From DYRB01 sp963845265 (GTDB lineage Bacteria > Pseudomonadota > Gammaproteobacteria > Chromatiales > Chromatiaceae), in assembly GCA_963845265.1 (NCBI GenBank), contig CAWJRN010000007.1:186001-250000 (forward strand): a DNA stretch of 64,000 nt, in the 5' to 3' direction. A program made the translations under genes and the position numbers. Below are positions 1-7,964 of the stretch, piece after piece; within the stretch, counting starts at the first letter, position 1, and each line of letters begins with the position of its first letter. Under the pieces are notes generated by a model that was given only the letters and a program-made list of their open reading frames with translations, was not told where the DNA came from and did not search any database.

Positions 1-542
1 GCTGCGGTCGCCGGGTCATCCGTTGGTCCCGTCGGCTCCGTCCCCTGGTAGGTCTGAGCAAACAATGGCTTGCGGTCGTACCCGTCGATCAGGGTCAGGT
101 GGATCTCGGCGGCGACCCGGGGGGGCTGGGCGTCCGGCAGGTGCTCTAGGCGCCGCAGTTCCCCGGTGAGCAGGTAGTCCGCCCGCGCCCGTTGGCCCGG
201 GGCGATGACGAAGGTGAACAGGTGTGCCTCGCGCAGGGCCGCGGTTAGGGCAGCGGCAATCGCCGCCGCGGGTGGCTCGCTCCAGAGGTGAAAGGTGTAG
301 TGCTGGACCTCGCCGGGTCTGTCGGTGCTGCGGAAGACCAGCTCACGGCCGATGGTCAGCCCGCCCGCCGTGGGCTGAGTGACCAGCAGGGTCGCAGCCA
401 CCGGGGCCTTGAGGCCGGGGACCGCCTGAATGGTCGGGGCAAGGGCGTAGTAGTGGTCCACCGGGGCCGGGCCCCGGCTCGCACAGGCCGCCAGGGTCAG
501 ACAGATGGCGATTACCGCTACAGGGCTGAGGGTTTTGCCCAT
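1..542 (-). CDS. MCE-associated auxiliary lipoprotein, PqiC-like (3' end beyond window)
   Basis: The reading frame opens at 542 and runs off the window edge, so about 180 residues are visible. It starts with a hydrophobic signal followed by the lipobox LAAC at about residues 17-20, so it should be a lipoprotein. A Tyr-rich YYAL stretch follows at about residues 31-34, typical of ABC-type transport auxiliary lipoproteins of the PqiC kind. These pair with MCE proteins and are thought to dock the lipid-transport tunnel at the outer membrane. The ATG overlaps the stop of the MCE gene by one base (TGATG), which implies translational coupling. It is the fourth gene of a permease, ATPase, MCE, lipoprotein cluster. 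Family placement rests on the lipobox, size and context; exact relationship to PqiC is inference. Confidence 0.8.
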   Translation of the reverse strand, partial: MGKTLSPVAVIAICLTLAACASRGPAPVDHYYALAPTIQAVPGLKAPVAATLLVTQPTAGGLTIGRELVFRSTDRPGEVQHYTFHLWSEPPAAAIAAALTAALREAHLFTFVIAPGQRARADYLLTGELRRLEHLPDAQPPRVAAEIHLTLIDGYDRKPLFAQTYQGTEPTGPTDDPATA

Positions 543-1645
543 CACTTTTTCGATCTCCTGGCGTTGTCCTGCACCTCGCGCCCCTGGATGATCACCGCCG
601 GATTGTCCCGCAGGTCCCGGGACAGCTCGGCGAGGTTGCGCGTAGCGGTCTCGATGTGCTCCAGGATGGGGCCCAGGGCGGACGCCAGCTCTTGTAGCAG
701 GTACTGGCTGTCGGTGATGGAGCGGTCGATTCCCGGGCGGTTGTGCTTGACCAGGCGGCGCAGGTCCGCGGCCAGGTCGCCATAGCGTTGCACCGCTTGC
801 TGCATGTCCTGGCTGCGGTCCGTGAGGGTCGCCGAGACCCCGGCTAAGTTGCCGGAGATCGTCTCCACGGAGCCCAGGATGCGGGTGAGTTGGGCCGGGT
901 CCAGCGCTGTTGCCAGGTCCGCGCTCAATTGGTTGAGGTGGTCGAAGACGCCCGCCAGGCGGTCGCTATTGCCGGGCTCCCCGTCGCCCGGACCGTCGCC
1001 GGCGGTCCCCGTGGCCCCGCCCCCGATCAGGCCCTTGAGGGTAGCGATCTGCTCCGCGATGTCGGCCAGGGCCGGGGCTATGGTTTGCTCTACCAGCCCC
1101 TGCAGCGAGTCGGTGAGCAGGGCGAGCTGGGCCACGAGGTCGGCCTCGCGCCCAACCACGGCGATGTGCTCGCCGTCTCGCAGCGGGGCGTCCCGGTCCC
1201 GGCCCGGGAGGATGCGCAGGGCATTGCCCTGGAGCAGCCCGGCGCTGGTGACCTGGGCGACGCTGTCCTGTGGGATGGGCCAGAGATCACGGATACGCAG
1301 GGTCGCGCGGAAACAAGGACCGGCGGCCTCCGGGGTAGGGCAGGGGTTGGTCGCCTCGTCGCGGGGAAAGACCGGCTCCACCGACTCCACTACACCGATG
1401 ACATAGTTCGCCTGGCTGATGTGCATGCCGGCGTCGAGTCCACCCGCGTCCGGAAAATATGCGTACAGGCGCAGGCTGCTGCCGAACAGGGTAGGGACGA
1501 TCAGGGTCAGCGTGCCGATCAACACCGCGGCCATGGTCAGGACAAAGAGCCCGGCGAGGATCAGGTCGCGGCGCACCCGGGCGGCGGCCCGTTTGCCAGG
1601 GGCGCCGATCTCGGGCGGGGCATAGAGGCGTTCCAGGCGGCTCAT
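542..1645 (-). CDS. MCE (MlaD-like) substrate-binding subunit of a lipid ABC transporter
   Basis: A 367-residue protein with one membrane anchor (about residues 28-50) followed by an MCE domain (about 57-160) that contains the family pattern GLDAG and VIGVVESV. The remainder is long and helical, with Leu/Ala heptads, and ends in a basic tail. MCE proteins form periplasmic hexamers that carry phospholipid between inner and outer membranes. Its start overlaps the end of the ATPase gene by four bases (ATGA), and its stop overlaps the start of the lipoprotein gene. At 367 residues it is twice the length of E. coli MlaD (about 180) because of the helical extension, which could lengthen the periplasmic channel, as in needle-type MCE proteins (inference). 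No MlaB or MlaC homologue is next to it. Confidence 0.9.
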   Translation of the reverse strand: MSRLERLYAPPEIGAPGKRAAARVRRDLILAGLFVLTMAAVLIGTLTLIVPTLFGSSLRLYAYFPDAGGLDAGMHISQANYVIGVVESVEPVFPRDEATNPCPTPEAAGPCFRATLRIRDLWPIPQDSVAQVTSAGLLQGNALRILPGRDRDAPLRDGEHIAVVGREADLVAQLALLTDSLQGLVEQTIAPALADIAEQIATLKGLIGGGATGTAGDGPGDGEPGNSDRLAGVFDHLNQLSADLATALDPAQLTRILGSVETISGNLAGVSATLTDRSQDMQQAVQRYGDLAADLRRLVKHNRPGIDRSITDSQYLLQELASALGPILEHIETATRNLAELSRDLRDNPAVIIQGREVQDNARRSKK

Positions 1646-2379
1646 GGGTGCCCGGCCAGGACGTGGCGGAGTTCCAGACGGTCTCCGGCCGCGGCCTCCA
1701 GGGCCGCGGCAGGACCGTCAAACAGCAATTGGCCCCGGTCCAGCACGGCCACCCGGGTGCCGGCGGCGAGCAGCTCTGCGGGTCGGTTGTCGGTTGCGAT
1801 CAGGGTCAGCCCTCGGTTGGCGTGTTGTTGGCGCAGCAGGTCCAGGGTGTCACGCACCCCTGCGGGGTCGAGGCCCTCGGTGAGGCCGTCCCAGACCAGC
1901 AGCCGCGGTTTGTGGATGAGGGCGCGGGCCAGCTCGACCCGCCTGCGCTGGCCCAGGGACAGCGCGCGGGGTAGCTCCCCCTCGAGGCCGTCGAGCTGCA
2001 ACTGCGTGATCGCCAGGCGCGCAGCCCGGGCCATCTCGGCGCGGCTCGCGCCCGTGGTGCGCAGGGGCAGTAACAGGTTTTCGAGCACCGTAAGATCTGC
2101 CGAGAGGGCGCCGCCCTGGAGGACGGCCCCGACCTCGCCGCGCCAGCGCTGCATGGCGGCCACGCCCATTTGGCAAAGGTTCCGGCCCAGGACCCGCACC
2201 GTTCCGGCCGAGGGCGAGTCCAGACCCAGGATCAGCCGGGTCAGCAGGGACTTACCGGCGCCGTTGGGCCCCACCACGAGCAGCCATTCGCCCTGGGCCA
2301 GTTCCAGACTCACCCCGTCCAAGGCGCAGCGCCTGCCGACGTGCTGGAAGATGTCTTCGAGATGGACTGCCGCCTCCAT
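1642..2379 (-). CDS. MlaF-like ABC transporter ATPase with degenerate catalytic motifs
   Basis: A 245-residue ABC ATPase of the MCE/Mla type, placed between the MlaE-like permease and the MCE protein. The Walker A motif GPNGAGKS (residues 37-44) and Q-loop Gln88 are intact. Three other sites are not. The signature reads LSLGQ (140-144) instead of LSGGQ. Walker B reads LLVWDG (160-165), with Gly165 where the catalytic Glu belongs. The H-loop region reads LIATDN (193-198) with no switch His. The surrounding D-loop (GLDP) and the overall fold are kept, and there is no frameshift. ATP binding should be possible, but normal hydrolysis would not be expected unless another residue substitutes. A nine-base gap separates it from mlaE, and its end overlaps the MCE gene. 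Confidence 0.88.
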   Translation of the reverse strand: MEAAVHLEDIFQHVGRRCALDGVSLELAQGEWLLVVGPNGAGKSLLTRLILGLDSPSAGTVRVLGRNLCQMGVAAMQRWRGEVGAVLQGGALSADLTVLENLLLPLRTTGASRAEMARAARLAITQLQLDGLEGELPRALSLGQRRRVELARALIHKPRLLVWDGLTEGLDPAGVRDTLDLLRQQHANRGLTLIATDNRPAELLAAGTRVAVLDRGQLLFDGPAAALEAAAGDRLELRHVLAGHP

Positions 2380-2388
2380 GGGTATCCC

Positions 2389-3183
2389 TCAGCGCAGCAG
2401 GACAAAGGCCAGGTCCACGATTAAAATGGCGGCGACCGCCCCGATCATGGTGCGGGTGGCGGCGCGCCCTTGACCTAAAGGGTCGCGGCCCGCGGTGAGG
2501 CCGCAGACGCTCGCAATTAGAGCCACGATGACCGCAAAGATCAAGGGTTTGGCCAGGAGCTCGGCGAGGTCGCCCGGGTCCACGGCCTGGCGTAGGGCAT
2601 CCAGGAACAGGGCCGGCGGCACCCCACTGCGGGCCCAGAGCCAGGCGGTCAGGGCGGCGCAGGTGACCAACGCGACCCAAATGGTCAGGGCGAAGGACAT
2701 GATCAACATGGCCAAGAGTACCGGGCCCAGGGTGAAGCGGACGGGGTCCACCCCGCTGACGATCAGGCCTTCCATCTCGCCACTTCCGACCAGCCCCGCC
2801 TGGCGCACCGCCAGGGCGACGCCGGCCCGACCCGCGACCAGGATGCCCACCAGGATCGGGACTAACTCCAGGAGCAGGGCGAGCCCCAGGGTCAGGACCG
2901 GCAGGCGTGGCGCGTCCAGGTCGCGGAACAGGCTCTGCGCCTGACTGGCCAGGATCAGCCCAAGGGCGGCGGCCACCAGGGTGATGGCCGGCAGCACCGA
3001 GAGTCCGGTCTGGCGCAGGGCGGCGGCGAAAGCCGGCAGGTCCAGGCGGTCCCGCCCGGCGAGGATGCGCACGTAGAGCGCCAGGCAGGAACTCAGCGCC
3101 AGCCAGGCCAGGCCGATCTCCTCCAACCAGCCGGTGGGACCGCGGCAGAGGGGGTGGCTGGAGGTGTGACTGGATGGCCGCAT
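2389..3183 (-). CDS. MlaE-family lipid ABC transporter permease
   Basis: A 264-residue inner-membrane protein with five to six hydrophobic segments. The central part has the MlaE hallmark of an ELVPILVG stretch followed by GRAGVALA and then GSGEMEGLIVSGVDP, the cytosolic coupling segment that contacts the ATPase. It is the first gene of the MCE cluster and probably dimerises with two ATPase subunits and an MCE hexamer. The N-terminal 15 residues before the amphipathic interfacial helix are polar and poorly typical, so translation could start slightly downstream. The znuB gene ends 36 bp upstream on the same strand, so read-through from the zinc transporter genes is possible. Confidence 0.9.
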   Translation of the reverse strand: MRPSSHTSSHPLCRGPTGWLEEIGLAWLALSSCLALYVRILAGRDRLDLPAFAAALRQTGLSVLPAITLVAAALGLILASQAQSLFRDLDAPRLPVLTLGLALLLELVPILVGILVAGRAGVALAVRQAGLVGSGEMEGLIVSGVDPVRFTLGPVLLAMLIMSFALTIWVALVTCAALTAWLWARSGVPPALFLDALRQAVDPGDLAELLAKPLIFAVIVALIASVCGLTAGRDPLGQGRAATRTMIGAVAAILIVDLAFVLLR

Positions 3184-3219
3184 GGGGTGCGATCGATACC
3201 TTGTTCGCGAGGGGTTGCT

Positions 3220-4068
3220 TTAGGCCGCCGTCGCTCGCCGCCTTGCCCGGCGGCGTTGCAGCAGGCCGGTGCCCAGGGCCGAGGCCACATAGGTGGCCCC
3301 GGCGAGCAGGATCATGGTCGGCCCGGCCGGCAGGTCCGGGCTATAGGCCAGTGCCAGCCCGGCGCTAGTGAAGACGGCGCCGAGTCCGGTGGCCAACAGC
3401 ATGATGCGTCCCAGGGTGTGCACCCAGTGCCCGGCGATGGCTGCCGGCAGGGTGAGCAGGGCGATGACCAGGATGAGCCCGACTACCTGGATGAGCAGCA
3501 CCACGGTGACGGCCACCAGGCATAGCAACAAAAGGTAGAAGAAGGTCACCGGCACGCCGCGCAGGCGCGCCTGTTCCTCATCGAAGGCCACGGCCAGGAA
3601 CTGGCGGTAGAAGGTCAGCACCACCGCCAGCAGCAGGGCGTCGAGCCCCGCCATGACCCACAGGTCCCGTGTCGGTACCAACAGGATGTTGCCGAACAGG
3701 TAGCTCATCAGGTCGCCGCTGTAGCCCGGGGTCTTGCTGATGAACAGGATGCCTACGGCCATGCCGATGGCCCACAGGGCCCCGATCAGGGTGTCCTCCT
3801 GGGCGCTCCAGTGCAGACGCACCCAGCCGATGAGCAGGGCCGAGATAAGGGATGCGGCCAGGGCCCCCGCCAGGGGATCGAAGCCGAAGTAGAGTGCTGC
3901 TCCCATCCCGCCCAATACCGAGTGGGCGATGCCTCCGGCCAGGAAGGCGATGCGCTTGACCACCACGAAGGTGCCAACCACGCCGCAGCCAAGGGCCGCG
4001 AGCAATCCCGCAAGCAGGGCGGTCTGTAGGAAGGTGTGGTGGGACAGGGCCTGGAGGAATTCGATCAT
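3220..4068 (-). CDS. znuB: Zinc ABC transporter permease ZnuB
   Basis: A 282-residue metal ABC-3 family permease with about eight hydrophobic segments. Family marks are the early CGVVGTFVVVKRIAFLAGG region, the GDLMSYLFGN segment and the YRQFLAVAFDEEQARLRG coupling loop, which are characteristic of ZnuB/MntB-type permeases. It begins within the last four bases of the ATPase gene (ATGA overlap), so the two are coupled. The role is high-affinity uptake of zinc (or manganese) across the inner membrane. The solute-binding partner that should lie upstream is present only as a collapsed remnant, so this permease must use a binding protein encoded elsewhere, or be inactive. Confidence 0.92.
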   Translation of the reverse strand: MIEFLQALSHHTFLQTALLAGLLAALGCGVVGTFVVVKRIAFLAGGIAHSVLGGMGAALYFGFDPLAGALAASLISALLIGWVRLHWSAQEDTLIGALWAIGMAVGILFISKTPGYSGDLMSYLFGNILLVPTRDLWVMAGLDALLLAVVLTFYRQFLAVAFDEEQARLRGVPVTFFYLLLLCLVAVTVVLLIQVVGLILVIALLTLPAAIAGHWVHTLGRIMLLATGLGAVFTSAGLALAYSPDLPAGPTMILLAGATYVASALGTGLLQRRRARRRATAA

Positions 4069-4817
4069 AGGGTGTGCTCATGCGCGACCCGGCGCACGTC
4101 CTCCCCGTAGAGTGCGTGGATGATCTCGCCGTCGATGGTCTCGGTGCGATGGCAGACCAGGGTGCGGTTGAGACACGCGACCCGGGTCACATAGGCGGAG
4201 ATGAAGGCCACGTCGTGGGACACCACCAAGATGGTCATGCGCTTGTTGAGCACCCGGAGCAGGTCGAAGATCTCGCCCTCCATACGCTGGTCGATGTTGG
4301 CCGTCGGTTCGTCGAGGATCAGCAAACGCGGTTGCCCGACCAGGGCCCGAGCCACCAGCACCCGCTGCAATTGTCCGCCGGACAGGGTGCCGATGCGTCT
4401 CCCGGCCAGGTCCTCGGCGCGCACCTCTTGCAGGGCCGCGCGAGCCGCGACGTGATCCGTCTGGGACCAGCCACCCAACCAGCGGCGCCAGCCTTGTCCG
4501 GAACCAAGGCGTCCCATCAGGACCACCTGTTCCACGGTAATGGGAAAGTCACGCGGAAACGCCGGGTACTGGGGCACATAGCCCAGCAGGCGGCGCGCCT
4601 GATCCGGCGGGCGACCGAGTACCAGAACCCGCCCGGCCTGGGGCTCGAACAGGCCGAGGATCAGCTTGAGCAGGGTGCTCTTGCCCCCGGCATTGGGGCC
4701 CACCAGGCCGAGGAACTCGCCCTGGGCCACCTCCAGGTCGACGCCTTCGAGCACCGGCGCCTCCCCGTACGAGTACGCAGCCCCGGTGATGGAAATGGCC
4801 GGCACGGATGTGGTCAT
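4065..4817 (-). CDS. znuC: Zinc ABC transporter ATPase ZnuC
   Basis: A 250-residue ABC ATPase with all motifs intact. Walker A is GPNAGGKST, the signature is LSGGQLQRV, Walker B is LLILDEPTANID, and the switch His lies in VVSHD. It powers the adjacent ZnuB permease. The ATG overlaps by four bases the stop of the upstream znuA remnant, and its own stop overlaps the start of znuB, so the original order was znuA-znuC-znuB with tight coupling. No Zur-type operator could be recognised by eye upstream. Confidence 0.92.
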   Translation of the reverse strand: MTTSVPAISITGAAYSYGEAPVLEGVDLEVAQGEFLGLVGPNAGGKSTLLKLILGLFEPQAGRVLVLGRPPDQARRLLGYVPQYPAFPRDFPITVEQVVLMGRLGSGQGWRRWLGGWSQTDHVAARAALQEVRAEDLAGRRIGTLSGGQLQRVLVARALVGQPRLLILDEPTANIDQRMEGEIFDLLRVLNKRMTILVVSHDVAFISAYVTRVACLNRTLVCHRTETIDGEIIHALYGEDVRRVAHEHTL

Positions 4818-5033
4818 CGGAGCGCTGAGTCTGCCATCAGGCGCGCAAGTCGGCGTACGACTTCGCTGCTATCCACCGCCAAAGGGTCCAAAGCATGGGC
4901 CGGGTCCAGGGCGCTGAGGAACGCCGACAGTGATTGGCATGGGCTCGACGGTCTCGGCAGACCAGGCTGTGCCGATTAGGCACAGTGCCAGCAGATGCCA
5001 GGCGAGACGGGCCAGGGTAGGGGCGGACTGCAC
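4814..5033 (-). pseudogene. znuA: Remnant of znuA (zinc-binding protein) with internal deletion
   Basis: Two short pieces in different frames sit where znuA should be. The 5' piece (about 5033-4922, possible GTG start at 5033) encodes a signal-peptide-like stretch, LLALCLIGTAWSAE, and the start of a mature chain, PMPITVG. The 3' piece (about 4930-4814) encodes HALDPLAVDSSEVVRRLARL and ends in MADSALR. That matches the conserved C-terminus of ZnuA-type proteins, where a DPL motif precedes the last helix. Its TGA overlaps the znuC ATG in the ATGA pattern expected of an operon partner. The roughly 240 residues between, with all zinc ligands, are missing. The identification comes from motif, position and coupling. 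An unrelated small gene is less likely. Confidence 0.55.
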
Positions 5034-5088
5034 GGGGGAGGGACCTCGACGACAGGGGCCGCAAGGGTGTTACCTTGCGCCGATGCTG

Positions 5089-5610
5089 TCAAGCCGTCGG
5101 CGGGTGGTGTGCCCGATGCGGCTCTAGGTCGAGGGGGAATAGGGTCAGGGGTTGCGCCGCTTGGTCGAAGTCTGTCCACAGTCCACCATAGGTTCGTTTG
5201 GTACCCGGGCAGACCTCGTTTGGGGCGACCTCCGCCAAGGGGCCGAGGACAAAGGGGTATTTGAAGATCTCGTCCCTTGGCAGGTCCCGCCCGGCCAGGT
5301 TCCCGACGCAATCTCCATAGGTCAGCAGGTCGATGTCGAGGGTGCGCGGGGCGAACTTGTCAGGGCCTCGCACCCGGCCATGGGCGTCCTCGATCCTACT
5401 GAGGATGGCGTCGATCTCGGCGACATCGAGGTCGGTGTCGATGCCTGCTACCAGGTTCAAAAATGGGTTGCCTTGAAAGCCCGCGGCGGGGGACTCGTAG
5501 ACGCCGGACAGGACCAGGGCGCCGAAGCTGGCGTGCAGGTCCTCCACCGCCCCGCGGATGGATGCCTCACGGTCTTGGTTGCTGCCGATGCTGAGCCAAC
5601 AACGCGGCAT
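5089..5610 (-). CDS. folK: 2-amino-4-hydroxy-6-hydroxymethyldihydropteridine pyrophosphokinase FolK
   Basis: A 173-residue protein opening with LSIGSNQDRE, the family's N-terminal pattern. It contains the hallmark PRTLDIDLLTYGD and ends in the FKYPFVLGPLAEVAP segment seen in FolK proteins. It transfers pyrophosphate from ATP to the pterin precursor of folate. The ATG at 5610 was chosen because it gives the canonical N-terminus and lies five bases after the folB stop. The open frame extends further upstream, but that part is out of phase with folB and has no family similarity. It is the second gene of a folB-folK pair. Confidence 0.93.
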   Translation of the reverse strand: MPRCWLSIGSNQDREASIRGAVEDLHASFGALVLSGVYESPAAGFQGNPFLNLVAGIDTDLDVAEIDAILSRIEDAHGRVRGPDKFAPRTLDIDLLTYGDCVGNLAGRDLPRDEIFKYPFVLGPLAEVAPNEVCPGTKRTYGGLWTDFDQAAQPLTLFPLDLEPHRAHHPPTA

Positions 5611-5615
5611 GGGGC

Positions 5616-5972
5616 TCAGGTTCGGGTGCCGCGCTCGATGATGACCCCGACCCCCTCGGAGTCGGTGACGGCGCCGATCTTGTTCAGGGTCAGCCGCAGC
5701 CAGGGCACGCCGAACTCCGCCAGGATCAGCCCGGCGCAACGCTCGGCCAGGGTCTCGACCAGCTCGAAACGGCTCTCGGAGACGAACTCCTTGAGTCGTT
5801 TCGACACCGCCTTGTAGTCCAGGGCGTCCTCGATACGGTCGCTGGCGGCGCCGAGGGCGATGTCGCTGGCCATCTCCAGGTCCAGGACCACCGGCTGGCG
5901 GATCTCTTTCTCCCAGTCGTAGATGCCGATGGTGGTCTCGATGCGTAGGCCGCGGATAAAGACGATGTCCAT
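5616..5972 (-). CDS. folB: Dihydroneopterin aldolase FolB
   Basis: A 118-residue protein that starts MDIVFIRGLRIETTIGIYDW, the standard FolB N-terminus, and ends with a short GVGVIIERG strand. The family converts 7,8-dihydroneopterin to the hydroxymethyl pterin used by FolK, and the next gene encodes that enzyme. Length agrees with the family (about 115-120). It is divergent from plsY across about 250 bp. That spacer carries one palindrome of the GGTGGAT/ATCCACC type at 6099-6123 and is otherwise featureless. Confidence 0.94.
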   Translation of the reverse strand: MDIVFIRGLRIETTIGIYDWEKEIRQPVVLDLEMASDIALGAASDRIEDALDYKAVSKRLKEFVSESRFELVETLAERCAGLILAEFGVPWLRLTLNKIGAVTDSEGVGVIIERGTRT

Positions 5973-6098
5973 TGTAGTTCCCCTGGTTCAGTGGCCATGG
6001 AGGCAAGGGTGGATAAGGCGCGTGGCAGGGTGCATGGGGGCGACGCGGGGATAATCGCGCCGCATACACTGACACTCGCCCGGTGCGCTCCTTTTCAA

Positions 6099-6123
6099 GG
6101 TGGATGCGCCGCGCTGATCCACC
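6099..6123. repeat. REP-like palindrome between folB and plsY
   Basis: GGTGGAT and ATCCACC form 7-bp arms around an 11-nt spacer. The same arms recur at 12873-12899 and 22778-22804, so this is one of a dispersed family of short extragenic palindromes. Confidence 0.6.
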
Positions 6124-6223
6124 CTACCGGGGCCGATGTTCACATGCGCTATCGTCACCACAGGTAAGGCAAAGGCGCCGCATTGCAACCCCGCGGTTGA
6201 CCAGGCGGGGGTTTCCGATTCCA

Positions 6224-6844
6224 ATGCCGCCCATGATGCTGTCCACCGCCCTCGTCATCCTTGCCTACCTGTTGGGGTCCATCTCCAGCGCCGTCGTCGT
6301 CTGCCGACTCATGGGTCTGCCGGACCCGCGCACCCAGGGTTCGAACAACCCGGGGGCGACCAATGTCCTGCGCATCGGCGGCAAGCGGGCAGCGGCAGTC
6401 ACCCTACTGGGGGATAGCCTCAAGGGCCTGATCCCCATGGTGGTCGCGCACTTGCTGGGGGTTGATGCGACCGCCCTGGCAGCGACCGGGCTGGCAGCCT
6501 TCCTCGGGCATCTCTATCCGGTGTTCTTCGGTTTCCGGGGGGGCAAGGGGGTGGCCACGGCCCTGGGGGTCCAGTTCGGGCTCTGGTGGCCCATCGGGCT
6601 TGCCGTGGCGGCGATCTGGTTGTTTGTCGCCAAGGTGCTCAAGATCTCATCCCTCGCCGCCCTGGTCTGCATGGCCCTGGCACCGGTCATCGTCTGGCTG
6701 CTCTGGCCGGAGCCTGTGCTGGTCGGTATGCAGCTGATGGTCAGCGTGCTGCTGTTCTGGCGGCACCGCAGCAATATCCAAAAGCTCGTCTCCGGCCAAG
6801 AGGGCCAGATCGGCGGGTCGGACGGGCAACCCCCCGCCGCCTGA
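6224..6844 (+). CDS. plsY: Acyl-phosphate:glycerol-3-phosphate acyltransferase PlsY
   Basis: A membrane protein of 206 residues with five hydrophobic segments. The three conserved PlsY motifs are visible: SNNPGATNVLR near residue 41, GHLYPVFFGFRGGKGVATALG near residue 92, and the RHRSNIQKL segment near the C-terminus. It makes lysophosphatidate from acyl-phosphate and glycerol-3-phosphate. The ATG at 6224 gives the expected length; ATGs at 6233 and 6236 are alternatives, and the open frame upstream of 6224 has no family similarity. It converges on tsaD, with a 49-bp spacer between the two stops. Confidence 0.92.
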   Translation: MPPMMLSTALVILAYLLGSISSAVVVCRLMGLPDPRTQGSNNPGATNVLRIGGKRAAAVTLLGDSLKGLIPMVVAHLLGVDATALAATGLAAFLGHLYPVFFGFRGGKGVATALGVQFGLWWPIGLAVAAIWLFVAKVLKISSLAALVCMALAPVIVWLLWPEPVLVGMQLMVSVLLFWRHRSNIQKLVSGQEGQIGGSDGQPPAA

Positions 6845-6893
6845 GATCGCACTCAGGGCGGTTGTGCACCGCGCCGACGCGCCCTAATCCCAC

Positions 6894-7919
6894 TCAAATC
6901 CGCGGCAAGGTCTCCATGGCCCAGCGGGCCTTGGGCCGGAAGGACAGGGGCTCGGTCTGCCCGGCCATCAGCCGCTGCCAGCCGGCGAAGGCGATCATGG
7001 CCCCGTTGTCGGTGCAGAGGGCCAGGCGCGGGTAGTAAGTCTGCCCGCCCTCCGCCGCCATCATCTCGTCCATCCGCCCCCTCAGTCTTCGGTTGGCGCT
7101 CACCCCTCCGGCCAGGATCAGGCGCTTGTGCCCGGTCTGGCGCACCGCCCGGCGGCACTTGATGACCAGGGTGTCGACGACGGCCTCCTCAAAGGCTCGG
7201 GCCACGTCGGCCCTGGTGCGCTCCGGGTCCGGCCTGCTGGCCAGCTCGGCGTTCAGGGCGTTGAGGGTGAAGGTCTTGAGCCCGCTGAAGCTGAAGTCGA
7301 GCCCCGGCCTGTCGGTCATGGGCCGAGGGAAGCGATAGCGCCCCGGGTCGCCCTGCTCGGCGAGTTTGGCCAGCTCGGGCCCGCCGGGGTAGGGCAGGCC
7401 GAGTATCTTGGCGGTCTTGTCGAAGGCCTCGCCGGCGGCGTCGTCCAGCGACTCGGCCAGGAGCCGGTAGCGACCGATGCCGTCCACGTCGATGAGTTGG
7501 GTGTGGCCGCCGGAGACCAGCAGGGCGACGAAGGGAAACTCTGGGGCCGGTTCCTCCAGCAGGGGGGCGAGCAGGTGTCCCTCCATATGGTGGACCCCGA
7601 TGGCCGGTACGCCCCAGGCCCAGGCCAGGCTGCGGCCCAGGGCAGCACCCACCAGCAGGGCCCCCATCAGGCCGGGGCCGGCGGTGTAGGCGACGCCCTG
7701 GATGTCCCGAGCGGCGAGCCCCGCCTCGTCCAGGACCTGCCGGATCAGGGGCAGGGCCTTGCGTACATGGTCCCGCGAGGCCAGTTCCGGCACCACGCCC
7801 CCATAGCGGGCATGGATCTCGATCTGGCTATAGACGGCATGTGCGAGCAGCCCCTCGCCACCGCCGTAGATGGCGACCCCGGTCTCGTCGCAGGAAGTCT
7901 CGATGCCTAGGACTCGCAT
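6894..7919 (-). CDS. tsaD: tRNA N6-threonylcarbamoyladenosine transferase TsaD
   Basis: A 341-residue protein starting MRVLGIETSCDET, the family N-terminus. The metal-binding HMEGH motif provides His111 and His115, and the ATP-site motifs GPGLMGAL and ILAGGVSANRRLR are present. It transfers the threonylcarbamoyl group to A37 of ANN-decoding tRNAs. A start at 7919 is preferred because it gives the canonical N-terminus; the in-frame ATG at 7958 would add 13 atypical residues encoded partly by repeat-derived sequence. It is usually next to rpsU in gammaproteobacteria, but here it follows xerC. Confidence 0.95.
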   Translation of the reverse strand: MRVLGIETSCDETGVAIYGGGEGLLAHAVYSQIEIHARYGGVVPELASRDHVRKALPLIRQVLDEAGLAARDIQGVAYTAGPGLMGALLVGAALGRSLAWAWGVPAIGVHHMEGHLLAPLLEEPAPEFPFVALLVSGGHTQLIDVDGIGRYRLLAESLDDAAGEAFDKTAKILGLPYPGGPELAKLAEQGDPGRYRFPRPMTDRPGLDFSFSGLKTFTLNALNAELASRPDPERTRADVARAFEEAVVDTLVIKCRRAVRQTGHKRLILAGGVSANRRLRGRMDEMMAAEGGQTYYPRLALCTDNGAMIAFAGWQRLMAGQTEPLSFRPKARWAMETLPRI

Positions 7920-7964
7920 AGTGTGATGCTGGTTGCTCAGAAGGTTGTTGGTCCGCAATTGCGT

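Noticed and set aside
6337..6360. GGTTCGAA-like T-loop sequence suggesting a tRNA
   Set aside because: It lies inside plsY coding sequence (SNNPGATN motif), with no cloverleaf around it; no tRNA was found elsewhere.
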